Below, one piece after another: positions 1 through 10,329 of a stretch of 64,000 bases of DNA. This DNA comes from Geosiphon pyriformis. Its lineage: Eukaryota; Glomeromycota; Glomeromycetes; Archaeosporales; Geosiphonaceae. A program made the translations under genes and the position numbers. The stretch covers positions 786,120 to 850,119 of the forward strand of contig JAAOMT010000741.1 of assembly GCA_016748015.1 (NCBI GenBank), in the 5' to 3' direction. Every line of letters starts with the position of its first letter. The first letter of the stretch is position 1. The notes beneath the pieces were generated by a model. That model was not told the origin of the DNA and made no database searches. It was given only the letters and a program-made list of their open reading frames with translations.

Positions 1-268
1 AGATTTCCGGCTGTGACTTTTAGGTTTACGGCTTTTACTTCTAGGTTTGCGACTATGACTTCTAGGTTTACGGCTTTTAAGGTTTGCGGCATTTACTACG
101 GTTAGTAGAACACTTTACAGCCCCAAGAGCGCGCTTCACAAGTTTGTTAGAAAAACCCGAATCTAGAGCAATCATACTTCCAGCGGCTGAACCTCCCGGG
201 ACAAAATTTGCAGGAGACGTCGAGGCTACCAAGAAGAGTGCATTGGTGATCAAGCACGAAAAAATCAT
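1..268 (-). pseudogene. Secreted heptapeptide-repeat protein, frameshifted, runs off the window
   Basis: An ATG at 268 on the minus strand opens a frame whose first ~20 residues are hydrophobic with a plausible signal-peptide cleavage region. A Lys-Arg pair (LVKR) lies before a Cys-containing stretch. The frame stops at 77-79 inside a tandem repeat. In another frame the same repeat encodes the basic heptapeptides RKPRSHS, RKPRSKS and RKPKSHS without a stop to the window edge. The repeat copy that breaks the frame is 16 bp instead of 21, a 5-bp loss. The simplest reading is a secreted protein with an Arg/Ser/Lys-rich repeat tail, broken by that deletion. A short unrecognised intron is the alternative. 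The plus strand is also partly open here, so strand choice rests on the signal peptide and the repeat phase. Function unknown. Confidence 0.4.
9..87. repeat. 21-bp minisatellite
   Basis: Three near-identical 21-bp units (9-29, 30-50, 51-71) and one 16-bp unit (72-87). The unit length is a multiple of three, and on the minus strand it encodes an Arg-Lys-Pro-x-Ser-x-Ser heptapeptide. Confidence 0.85.
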
Positions 269-269
269 T

Positions 270-2010
270 TAAGTTTAACTATTTTTCTAACTTACACCTT
301 GGTAGTTAGTGTGACAAAAAATTTTAATAAATACGAAGGAAAAAATTTCCCGAGAGAGCTAGAGGAATGAAAAACCAATAAGGATCAGAGCAAAGCCTAT
401 TATATATACTTATCATTTTGAGTCTGAAGGCCGGTCAAGTTTAAATTGGTAGCGCTAAAAGAACTATCACTGTTCAAAAAAAAAAAGTATTTTTTATAGT
501 TTTCAATAGTTAGATTCATATCTGGAAGAGAAAAAATGAGAAATAAATTATGGGAAATACTTAATTTTTGTCAGTAAAAGTCATTTAATTTTCAAAACAA
601 AAATATCTTTATTGTTTTCTTTTCAGTTTTTGAATAATATTAAGTTGAAGCATTTAAATAGCTAATTAAAAGGATAATGTATGATATGATGTAAAATTTA
701 AAAATGATTTTAAATTGGTCATTTCCTTAAAAAATTTACCTTTGGCAGAAAAATAATTTTTTAAAAGTCGATCAATCATTTGTTATCTAATCTTTTTAAA
801 GAAGAGATTTTCTTTGAGCAAAAAAGGAGATTTTCTTTGAAAATTACTTTATCTATCTAAAACAAATTAACGCAATCAATGAAAGGTCTTTGTAGCTCCA
901 AAATTTAGCACAAAAAGAATTGTTATGATTCAAAAAAACTTTTTTATTTATTTATTTATTGTTTCTTATATAAAAATTTTTTTTTTAAAAAAAAAAGTAT
1001 CCAGCATTTAAAGTGAAAAAAAAAAATTTGAAATTTTTCACACACTTTTTACTAGTTATTATTAATTTTAAACTTTAATTATGATGTTCAAAAAGTTATA
1101 ATAAATTTTAATTTTAAAATTAAAGACTGCAATTCTACTTTAAAGTTTTGACATTTCATTAAAAATATTATTCCAAAATTTTTCAAAATTTTTTTTTTAA
1201 TCTTTAAAATAATTTTAAATATCATGCCAGTTTCTAATTACTTAAATATGTTTTACTTTCTTGGGTTTCGTTAAAATTTTTACTTTTTCATCTAATTAAA
1301 AAAATAGTTTTACAAGGATATTATTTTTGATTATCTAAAAATTTCTTCTAATTATTGGTTTATTACATATATTAAGTCATTTGGTTATCCCCCCGATTTC
1401 ATTATAGCAATAGCAATTTTTCTTTATTTGATATTTTTTGTTGATATAATATTAAAGTTTTTTTTTGTTACAATAAAAAATTGTTTATCTCAAATTATCA
1501 AAATTTAACTTTTATCAATTCTTTAAGAATATGATAGGCTTCAGCATTTTTTTACTATTTCTTTCAACCACAATACAAAGCATATCCATCATCAAAATTT
1601 CTTTGAATTTAAATTTCAATCAAAGTCAATAAAAAAATATGTAAACAGTTAATAAAACTGATTCAAAATATATCTAAAGTCATATTGAGGATTAACTAGT
1701 TAAGACCTACTTGAGAATTTTCAACGTATCCATAATACATGTATATCCTAACTGGGTCTTTCAAAAAAATCAAGGACTGAGTGTTATTATTAAAAGATTA
1801 TTTAAGACTTACACCATTAAAAGGTCTTAAAAACGATTAATAATTTGAAACGTAGTAAAATTTTAATAAACCTTTAAACATATTAATTATTAAACAATTA
1901 AGTGACAAAATAATTAATAGATATCTTCTCACTTAAAATATTTTAAAGGTAGAAGAGATTTTTAAATAATTTAGAGAAGGTATTAATTTTTATAATAGAT
2001 AGAATAACTT
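270..2010. other. AT-rich intergenic sequence
   Basis: Homopolymer-rich sequence with no coding frame I can support. Its only structure is one arm of a long inverted repeat at 663-802 (partner at 10950-11082). Confidence 0.6.
663..802 (+). repeat. Dispersed repeat, arm 1 of inverted pair
   Basis: The reverse complement of this segment matches 10950-11082 with scattered differences. Shared blocks include the one around attatttttctgcca and the one around cattatccttttaatta. Either the two arms are diverged copies of one dispersed repeat in opposite orientation, or they bound an old composite unit of about 10.4 kb. Confidence 0.6.
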
Positions 2011-2017
2011 CATTTTA

Positions 2018-2075
2018 ATATATAAACGAGCTCGTCGTGCTGTAATTTTATTCCTCATCCAAGCTTTAATCCTTT
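2018..2075 (+). promoter_or_regulatory. Core promoter of the Asn/Gly-rich secreted gene
   Basis: A TATA-like atatataaac at 2018-2027 is followed at 2048-2075 by a block centred on tcatccaagcttt. The same order and spacing recur upstream of the paralogue (35638-35699). Position 130-90 bp before the ATG fits a fungal core promoter. Confidence 0.6.
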
Positions 2076-2155
2076 AAATATCAGAGGACTTCAAAAGCAC
2101 TCGATCAAACCATTATTCAAATATCTTTCACTCTTTACTAATTCACTCTATCAAA

Positions 2156-2401
2156 ATGGCCAAAATTTCTTTCGCTTTCACCGCTGTTCTTGCTACCGTC
2201 CTCATTTTGTTGGCTGTTTCCCCTTCAACAAATGCGTCTCCAGCTAACTCTCATATTGGTGAATTCGATGGTAACTGGAACGGCAATTGGAACAAAGGTA
2301 ACAACAATGGTGTCGATGACGGAAATTCCAACGGGATTAATAATCAAAACAAATGGACCGGTGCTCTTAACGGCAAAATCGTAAACTCCTTCGACCCTTA
2401 G
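2156..2401 (+). CDS. Small secreted Asn/Gly-rich repeat protein (copy 1)
   Basis: An 81-residue protein starting at the first ATG after a pyrimidine-rich leader. Residues 1-27 form a signal peptide with a hydrophobic core (LATVLILLAV) and likely cleavage after NA. The mature part is about 54 residues: a short acidic start, then short units of the type N-G-N-x-N and G-N-N-N-G, then a cysteine-free tail with a conserved Trp (residue 67). The periodic Asn-Gly turns would suit a small solenoid or an extended wall-binding peptide; that is inference. A paralogue with the same signal peptide, repeats and upstream block is at 35776-36027. I recognise no named family. Small size, secretion and duplication make it a candidate effector or cell-wall peptide. 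Confidence 0.8.
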   Translation: MAKISFAFTAVLATVLILLAVSPSTNASPANSHIGEFDGNWNGNWNKGNNNGVDDGNSNGINNQNKWTGALNGKIVNSFDP

Positions 2402-3300
2402 AAAATATTATTTCCTGTATAATATATTTTCTCTTGTTTGAATTATACTTGGGAAGTTGTTCTTTTTAGATGAAAAAAGTTTTTTTATTAGCAATTTACC
2501 AAATTCCACTGATCAATTCATTAGTCCTTGATAGCAAGCAAGTGAAAAACCTCAAGTAAATTTTTAGTCCTTAAAAAGATTATATCGTTAGTAATAATCT
2601 TTATCATGATCATGTACTCTATGGAAAATTTTTCACATAAATTGAAATAAAAAGGTTTTTTAAAATCCCCAGTAGATATTTTGAAAACATTCTCCAAGAA
2701 AAATTGTTGCAAGATAAATACACTCATTTTTTTTTTCAATTCTCGCAGAGTTAAAATTTCAAAGTTTTGATTTTAACACTTTTAATCAACCTCCTTGGCC
2801 GGCGAAATAATGACTAGTCATAAATCATGTTATAAAACTAATCTTTTGATCTCATCATTTCATTAATTCCTTAAAATATCGTTTCGTGTAATAGCTAGAA
2901 CTGAAATGTGGGATAAACATTTTTCTCTTTGGTGCATCAAAAAGATAAACGTTTTTTTTCACTGACTGATAAAATAGAAATTGCTATTTTACCTATTATT
3001 AATAAGTTCCAATCTGGTGATAAAAAAGTCATGACTGTCAGAAATACCCAACAAAAATAAATTCATAAAGAGATTCTAGCACTATTAAAAAAAATCTTGT
3101 AATTATCAAAGTAAAAGAGCTTTTAAAAGGAAAAATACTCCCTAGTTTCAAAACTGGAACAAAACAAAGGAGCAGGTTGAGAAAGAAGAAAGAAAGAAGA
3201 AAGACCTGGTAAATTATCATAAAACAAAATTTAAATTTAAATTTATTCGAATAGATAAACAAAAGTAACTCGAGTAATTATTGTAGGCTGGGTTGTTTTA
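2402..3300. other. Intergenic, nothing recognised
   Basis: AT-rich 3' flank with poly-A/T runs and short accidental frames. No conserved motif, splice pattern or repeat stood out. Confidence 0.5.
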
Positions 3301-3324
3301 CAATATCCTGAATTTTAAAACGAT

Positions 3325-4090
3325 ATGGTTGATCTGGCATTTATCCTGATAATCATTTCGTCTGAAGCATTCAAAGAAGCCCTTACTACTAGAAAACGAA
3401 AGGTAAAAAGTCTAAAAAAAGGCCTTTCGGCCACTCCCAAAAAGATGTGAAAGGTTTTGTCGAGCCCGTGATGCAAGCTTTATACAAAATAAAATTTATC
3501 ATACCGTAAAGGCCTGTAAATAAGCAACTCCTCACCCTGAAAATTCGGCAGCGTAGGGGGTTGGTTATTTTTGGGATTTTACCGCACACATATTGTTGAT
3601 ATTAGGCTCGAATGTCTTTCTCTTTTTCTTGCTTGGTTTTTAGGATTTCTCTGGTTTGCTGGTTGGGTCTTTTGGTTTGTTAGCTGCTTTATTTGGTTTT
3701 CGAATTCGGTTGGATTTTGGAATATATAGGTCTATAAAAGCTTTTGGCTAGTTCTCAAGTATTATTGGTCAGCATTAGATCAACGTGTGTGTTTGCTTAA
3801 AGGGATAACAGGCTTTTATTCTTTAATGACCAGTAATCATTTCGAATAAATATATTAATTCAACTCTTTTGGACCTGAAGAACGGGACTTTTACGAAATA
3901 CCCAATAATTTTGACGACCATGAGGATAACAGCGGAGAAAGAGGTAAAAACTGTTACCTTCGACTACCAAGCCACAATTACTTTCAATGTTAACATTGTA
4001 TGGTTTTATTGCATTGTATTCTTGTGGCTAAACTTATCAACCAACCCAAGTCATATGAAAGTCCCCTTTTTTGATCGCCATTGAAAAATC
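3325..4090. repeat. GC-richer relic with an LTR-like core
   Basis: Less AT-rich than its surroundings. The segment 3594-3864 begins TGTTGA and ends TCAAC, has a consensus TATAAAAG at 3733-3740 and an aataaa near its end: the layout of a short LTR (about 270 bp) with TATA box and poly-A signal. Both flanks are coding-like. Upstream, an ATG at about 3325 opens 42 codons, and an overlapping frame and the minus strand (3589-3389) are also open. Downstream, 3869-4084 is open in two overlapping frames. I could not name any of these products. A solo LTR, or an LTR between two element remnants, is the best guess. A promoter with a small spliced gene is the alternative. Confidence 0.35.
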
Positions 4091-4336
4091 GGATTGGCCA
4101 AAATATTTCAAGGGGATGGCTTTAAATTAATCGATTACAGATTAATAAGTCTAATTATATCTTTTTAAAGCCAACACTAATATTTTGAAATCAATATTAA
4201 CGCGCGAAATTGAACTTTAATATTAAAGCGAGAACATTTTAAAATCTCTTAAAATTTTGATTACATTTTTCACTATTATCCTTATTCTAATATTTCCTCA
4301 TCACATTATAAAATTAAGTCTATTTATGTCAAAATC

Positions 4337-4931
4337 TTAAGGTCTTTGGCAATAATTTTCACAAAACGAGGGACCACTTCTTACACAGGATACTCTGCGA
4401 AGACAAGGATTTCTACATATGCAAACCTTATAATCTAATATTATTTTAAAAACCAAAGCGCAGTCAATAAAATTTAAAGCTAAGCACGGTATGAAGAAAA
4501 TGAATTAACTTCAAAATCAAAAACTTACCTGGCGAGCAAACTGCCAATTCATAATTTTTTCTTCGATAAACGAAAGCCCAAGGTTGGCAATAGTAATTCT
4601 CTTGACAGACTACTCTACTACATACGTTTCGGCGAGCTCTTCCGGAACCTTGGGAAGAAGGGGGTTTTGAAGAAATTTATATGATTAAACTATGAGCAAA
4701 TTTCTCAAAAAAAAAATTTCCATAAAAACTTAGTTAACCTGAGAATGCACGTAATTCAGCATCTCCACCATCAATCTCTTGAGCTGTAGCACCGGGAGCA
4801 GGTACCGACCCAGATGGAATTACGTTCTGTATAACCTCTTGTGGTACTTGTGCTCTCACCGAAAATATCGAAAAGATAGAAACCGAGAAGAGTAACAATA
4901 AAAAACAAAAGAAAGAGAAAACTTTTGTCAT
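4337..4931 (-). CDS. Secreted cysteine-rich protein with pro-region, three exons
   Basis: Exon 1 (4931-4739) encodes a strong signal peptide (residues 1-27, likely cut after VRA) and an acidic, cysteine-free pro-region. Its unspliced frame stops at once, but TCAG|GTTAAC is a donor. Intron 1 (4738-4649, 90 nt) ends in a pyrimidine tract and AAG. Exon 2 (4648-4529) continues in frame and ends at a consensus CCAG|GTAAGT. Exon 3 starts after ATTAG (4434), or after CTTAG (4479) in the same frame, and stops with TAA at 4339-4337. The spliced product is 136 residues (151 with the alternative acceptor). RARR at residues 68-71 is a Kex2/furin-type site. The remaining 65 residues hold ten cysteines (74, 79, 85, 102, 109, 111, 115, 121, 129, 133), enough for five disulfides. 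No family recognised. It may be a secreted peptide acting on a host or on other microbes; that is inference. Confidence 0.7.
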
Positions 4932-5027
4932 GATTTATAATTTCTTCCGAGAAGATTTGATATAAAAAAAGTCAAAAGACAAAGACACCAACAAAAAGGA
5001 TTTTGAAGAGTTAACTTTTCAAAAACT

Positions 5028-5036
5028 CCTTTTATA
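5028..5036 (-). promoter_or_regulatory. TATA box for the cysteine-rich gene
   Basis: The minus strand reads TATAAAAGG about 100 bp before the ATG at 4931, a close consensus match at a suitable distance. Confidence 0.5.
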
Positions 5037-5039
5037 CGT

Positions 5040-5880
5040 AAAGCTCTGGAATTTTTTTTTTCTACCTTTTACCTTTTACCTAATTTATAAAATCTTTTTT
5101 ATTTTCAAAGTTCTCATGACATTAATGAAAACTTAATTAAAACGTTTAATCTTTGAAATATAAAAATATTTTTTTAAATAAAAACTTATAAGCATATTTT
5201 ATTATCAATTATAAAGTAAAAAAGGTATAACTAAATCAGCTGCACCGTGACAAATTACCATTTATTTTTAGAAATCTTGTGATAAATTTCTTTATAGAGA
5301 AGAATTTAATTCCAAAAGTATAAAACAATACATATAAAGATGAGTACTCTTATAAACTTTTCGGAAAAAATTTTGAAAATTTTCTCAAAAATTAATCTTT
5401 GAGTAGCTTTGGTTGGAAAAATATTCCCAGAGATTTTTGATTTATTAAATTTAGAATTGATAAGACCAGCCGAAAAGGGTAACAGGCTGGTTGCGATATA
5501 CTTTATGCTTTCATTTGACTTAATAAATTGTATAATTTCTATTAAATCTCTCTAAAGTTTTTTTTTGGAAGCATTAAAAAAATTATAAAAAAAAAATGAA
5601 AAGCCATTTGAATCATTTAAGTTATTAATAATGCGATGACTTTTTCTCATAAAGTTCAACCTAATACTTTTTTGGTATCCTAATTTAATATTATATTTAA
5701 TAGTTTTTTAAGCATTCTACATGTACAAAATGGATCACACATACACAAAATTGGAACAATTTTCTGAGGATAAAAAAAAGGGATGACGATTATTTTTTCC
5801 CGATACAGGGAATAAAAGTAAATTTTTCTCTATAAATTTATTATGATTATTTTTTATAATTATTGAAAAAAAAAACATCA
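5040..5880. other. AT-rich intergenic sequence
   Basis: No gene or repeat supported; poly-A and poly-T runs dominate. Confidence 0.5.
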
Positions 5881-5889
5881 ATGAAATGA

Positions 5890-6652
5890 ATCGGATAACT
5901 CTTTCTTTCTATAACTTCTTTAACCTGTTTTGGCATCGAGTCAATAAATTGAATTCAATTTTTAATTTCCCTCCACATATTTCTATTTGACTAGGTTCTG
6001 ACAATTGTATTCCAAGGTTCTTTCACAAGCTTTCACTTGTGAATTGGAGCGTTATCTCGCTAAAGTATTGCTTTTTATGCGGTCATAATTATAGGATAAA
6101 CTATATCTAATATAAGGCTTCCATATACTTCAACAGTCATACGTGAAAGGTACATTCCCATACCATGATAGATTCAGGTCCAATTTTCACGCTTGCTCGC
6201 TCACATTGATGTCACTATAAACGAAATTTCTATTTGAAAAAACACTCATAGAAGGCTCATCTCTCCAAAGAATACGCTGACAATCTTATTGGGTCCAATG
6301 CTTGTAAGTTTTAGTCCACTTTAACTGTTTGATTCGGGTTACTTCATTAATCATTGATTTTTTATGCATTATATAGAATTTAATATTAAAAGTATTAGCG
6401 GATATAAGAGTTTGAATTTTCGGCAGCAAATAAATTTTTTGGCCTTTTATTTTTGATTTCCCAGACAATTCGATGTTCAGAAAATTTATCGAAAATAGGT
6501 TTTCAACCACTATTATTTCCTTTTAAATACTCTTTTTTTTTTTGTTAATTCTAATCGTTTAGAACCATTTTTAACACAAGCCTCGGACTATTCTCTTGAG
6601 TATTTTCGTCATATAACATTCTTTTTTACCAAGATCTTGTTGGCGACCCATT
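5890..6652 (-). pseudogene. Tc1-like transposase remnant (family A)
   Basis: Reading the minus strand from an ATG at 6652 gives MGRQQDLGKK, a usual Tc1-type start. Further on come a basic helix-turn-helix-like stretch and TKTYKHWTQ, then LWRDEP at about 6270. The last two match the region of the first catalytic Asp of Tc1/mariner DDE transposases (family pattern W..VLWSDES). The frame is broken by many stops and frameshifts, and the end near 5960-5890 still resembles the block after the catalytic Glu. It differs from the two Tc1-like copies at 9.4 and 12.5 kb, so it is a second family. Terminal repeats were not identified. Confidence 0.55.
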
Positions 6653-6659
6653 TGTGTTT

Positions 6660-8030
6660 ATATTTCGAATTTTGAAGCCGCTCTTTAATTAAATAAGAAA
6701 TTAAACAAAGACAAATGCCTTTTCTTATTAAAAATAATCACGTATATGCAATTTTTAAGGTTGTTAATTTCATTTTTAAAATTTTTGTGATTTTGACGAG
6801 GAAATCTTTCGAATTTTTTTGTGACCCATCTGCGCAGACATTTGAAATTTCTTAAAAGTAATTTTTAATCAATTTTAATAATAAGAAAAATGTTTTTAAG
6901 ATGAAAAAAAAAGCATTTTTTTGGAATTTCAATGTTGGGAAAATATTGACCCCATTCAAATATATTTTTTTAACAAATTTATCAGATCAAAAATCAAATA
7001 TGAAGTATGTTAAAATATAAAATAAAAAAGTTAAAAAATGTGATAATTATAGAATATTTAAATATTTTTAATTGAAAAGTAAATATCCAAAAAAAACCTC
7101 ATTCTTTGATTACCAATTAAAAAAAATCCTGGCTTCATTTTTACATATTTTATTTCACAAACCCATATTATAAAGGGTTTTAAATTCAATTTTTATTTCC
7201 AATAGAGTAAAATACATATATTCAGAATGACTTTCTATTACTGATAGTGTTTGTTTTTCAAATCTATTTTCACGCTCTATTATGGTAATATATATATTTT
7301 TGAATGAAATATCAAATTATTATTTAATGAACATACGAAAACATGTGAGTTATCATACTGACCAACCAGATGTCTTAAATTATCGTAATCGAGGTCATTT
7401 TTTGAAATTTGGTATTTTGATTTTAGTAACCATACCATCTTTATTCCTTTGAACTTTGAACCAAGATTTTTTTTTCTTCTAGCGAGAGTCATGTACTATT
7501 TAGTGATTTTTTATTGTCTTCATTTTTAAAATAAAGCTAATGCAAAATTTAAGGCTCGGGTCCAGATTATAAAATTAATAAGGAACAAGGAAAAAACGTA
7601 TCCTTCCCTTATAGAAATTCCATCAGGGTGAATCAATTTTAAAAGTAAGGATTGATTTACTCTTTGTTCTAGCAAATCTGGTGAATCAATCTAGAGAAAG
7701 ATGATTTGGCCTTACATCCTTCGTGACTAAATATAAAAATGTCCTTTCTCAGTCGTGAGAGACCAAAATAAAAAATATTAGATAAATAATTTCACATTGC
7801 CTTATTTTTTGGTCCAACATTGTGATATTATAGAATAATTAATAGATATATTATTCAAAGACAGAATCATTTCGATTCATTTCTTGCAAAATCCTAAAGC
7901 TTCTTTTAAAAACAAGCCAAACAAGAAATTTGGATAATACTTTCTAGAAAATAGCTTGAAAAAATATCAATCATCATATAATCTATTCTATTTTCACTCT
8001 TTTTTTGAATTGATATTACTCAAAATCATA
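6660..8030. other. Intergenic and upstream region of the RlpA-like gene
   Basis: AT-rich. A short repeated phrase around gaatcaat occurs at 7630-7695. No gene recognised. The last 60 bp before 8041 are pyrimidine-rich, as expected for a fungal leader. Confidence 0.4.
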
Positions 8031-8040
8031 ATTTCTCACA

Positions 8041-8481
8041 ATGATAGCTTTCTCGTTTAAAAAAATTTCCTTCACTTTTATTTTACTGTTCCTTATGATC
8101 GACGATATATCGCTTTCAAATCCGATCCTCAAGAAAAGCCAAATCCCTCATAAACTTTATCAGATTCACGGCCGAGCGACATATTATAATGCGGCCGGGA
8201 AAGGTGCCTGTGGTTTTAACAACGATGAAAATTCATTTGTGGTAGCGATCTCGTCCGCCGATTACGATTCGATGATTCAAGAAGATGAGAATCCAAGCAA
8301 AAATTGGGTTTGTGGAAGAATGGTACGCGTCTACCATCAGAATAGATTTGTAGACGGAAGGGTCGTTGATAGATGTCCGAATAAGTGTGAATCCGGTGAT
8401 ATAACTTTATCGCCTGTGATGTTTGACCAGTTGGCTGAACGAGAAGTTGGGGAAATTCCTGTTGCGTGGAAGTTTCTATAG
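8041..8481 (+). CDS. Secreted RlpA-like double-psi beta-barrel protein
   Basis: 146 residues. Residues 1-26 are a signal peptide, followed by a short linker. From residue 44 the protein matches the RlpA/expansin-like DPBB fold: G-R-A-T-Y-Y at 44-49, A-C-G at 56-58, a C-G pair at 91-92, V-V-D-R-C-P at 108-113, C116, and D-I-T-L-S-P-x-x-F at 120-128 with the conserved Asp. Four cysteines (57, 91, 112, 116) could make two disulfides. Length is typical of stand-alone fungal members. Relatives bind or loosen polysaccharide, or inhibit proteases in the case of some DPBB inhibitors; which applies cannot be told here. It is intact and single-exon, and its GC content is higher than its flanks. The start is the first ATG and gives the signal peptide. 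Confidence 0.88.
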   Translation: MIAFSFKKISFTFILLFLMIDDISLSNPILKKSQIPHKLYQIHGRATYYNAAGKGACGFNNDENSFVVAISSADYDSMIQEDENPSKNWVCGRMVRVYHQNRFVDGRVVDRCPNKCESGDITLSPVMFDQLAEREVGEIPVAWKFL

Positions 8482-8639
8482 AGAGAGTGTCGAAAAATTT
8501 ATTCGATTTTATAAGTTGAATATTTCTCTGGCTTTCCGTTTTAGACCGAAATTTTACACTAATTTAAAACTAATGCGATTTATTGACTCAATATTAGAGT
8601 ACTCATTTATTGGTTGGGGGATCTATAAAATATAAATTA

Positions 8640-9430
8640 TTCAATCCCATCTAAATGAAATTCTTTAGGAAATTTGAGTTTGAACATCATTTAATTATTA
8701 AAGTAGTTTAGACGGTGGTGTAATATTTGTCATTCTTCGTAAACAATATTTAATCCTTAATTCATAAGTTTCTGAAAATTTTTTAGGATTCTAGGGATGT
8801 TTTAATATCATTAATTGTAGAACATATATTCACTTTTTTTTAAATAAATTGCATATGGAATATTTTCAAGAATAATTTTACTATAAAAGTAGGTTTATTT
8901 GAATAAAAGAAATTTTAAATTGATGGGAATTTATATGGCAAGAAAATCAAAGAAAGGGAATCAATTAAAAAATAGAAAATACTTCTCAATTACTTAGTCA
9001 CTGATAGAGAAGAAAAAGAAATTAGTATTCGGTAAGAGATATATTAAGTCGAGCAAAGAAACTTGGATAATATAAAAAATATGGTCGCTAAGTGAATTTT
9101 AACTATTGTAATAACGAAAAAAAAACTTTATGATTATACCTGTCCTCAATTAATAAAAAACTGTTCAATATAAAAAATGAAATTTAACCACTGTAAAAGG
9201 GAATATTAAAGGAAAAAGAGAATCAAAGTCTCACTATAACAAAATTTGTTACATATAAATTTTTCCAAATAAAAAGCTCATGTATTAAATTTCATTTCCA
9301 CTATTTCCAAAGGGAAATTAATTTGCACCATTTTTTTACATTATTACAAATGAATCTGTCGATCAAGTAACGTAGCATGTCAAAGTTATTATACATTTGG
9401 AATGAGAATTAATGTTCCGTCTCAAATTTA
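8640..9430. other. AT-rich intergenic sequence
   Basis: Nothing supported between the RlpA-like gene and the Tc1-like remnant. Confidence 0.5.
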
Positions 9431-9436
9431 AGTCAA

Positions 9437-10320
9437 CTCACTAGGCTACCTATCTCAACCGCATGATACAATACCAAAAATTGAGCGCAAAGGAGGTAAT
9501 GTCATCACAAGAAGATTACGAAACATTTTATCGAAAAAATAAGATCAATATGTTCATAAGAATTCTTTGCTTCTGCGAATATTTGCCATTAAACTAGATA
9601 CAGAGGGAGTAGACATTTCGTATCACACAGTTGAAAGACATTTAAATCTTTTTGATATACATGAAAAACCTACCGATTATTACGTCAATGCTAGCAAAAG
9701 TTTCAAACTATAAACGTGTTGAATGGGAAAATTTTCATTTTAATGATAGGTGAAAAAAACTTATTTTCTGATGAAATGGAATTTCAACTATTTCGAAACA
9801 CACAATTAATCATTGGTACAAGAGGAAACGGTCAGTTCGTCTAAGACCAAAAAACAGTACAATTTTTTTGGCTCGGGACGGCTTTTGTACGAAGCGAAAG
9901 ACTAGCTTATTTTGTTTTCAGCATATCATGGATGCTAAGCGTTATTTGGAAAGTTTGCAACAGCATGTTGGGGAAGTTAATGAGATACTTGGGAAGAAGT
10001 GGCGCTGTCAAAAGATAACGATCCCAAACCATACAAGTCGAGTAGCACCTGAAGTTACTGACTGGCAGTTATTTAGTCCCGACCCAAATTCTATTGAAAA
10101 TCTGTAGGCAATTATTAAACGTGAAGTAGAAAAACGAATGTCGCAAAATATTGAAGATTTGGAGTGATATATGGTGAAAGAATGGAATTCCTTGTCAAAA
10201 AACATGCTAATCAATTTAGTAAATTCAACGTCGCGGCGTTACGAGTTGATTATTAAGACTAAAGAGAGGAAGAATTTTATATTAGATTTCATATTAATAA
10301 AATAAGTGGCTTTTGCCCTT
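9437..10320 (+). pseudogene. Tc1-like transposase remnant (family B, copy 1)
   Basis: Shares long stretches with the reverse complement of 12500-13343, so the two copies face opposite ways. The plus strand still reads HIMDAKRYLESLQQ at about 9920, then a decayed block where the family has its second Asp (a DNDPK-type motif), then SPDPNSIENL at 10075-10104, the hallmark before the third catalytic residue in Tc1-type transposases. A stop sits where the family has Trp. Stops and shifts break every domain, so it is non-functional. The longest clean piece is 9868-10107. Confidence 0.75.
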
Positions 10321-10329
10321 TATAACATA

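Noticed and set aside
84-272. Plus-strand open frame at the left edge
   Set aside because: Overlaps the minus-strand frame with a signal peptide and repeat; no motif of its own.
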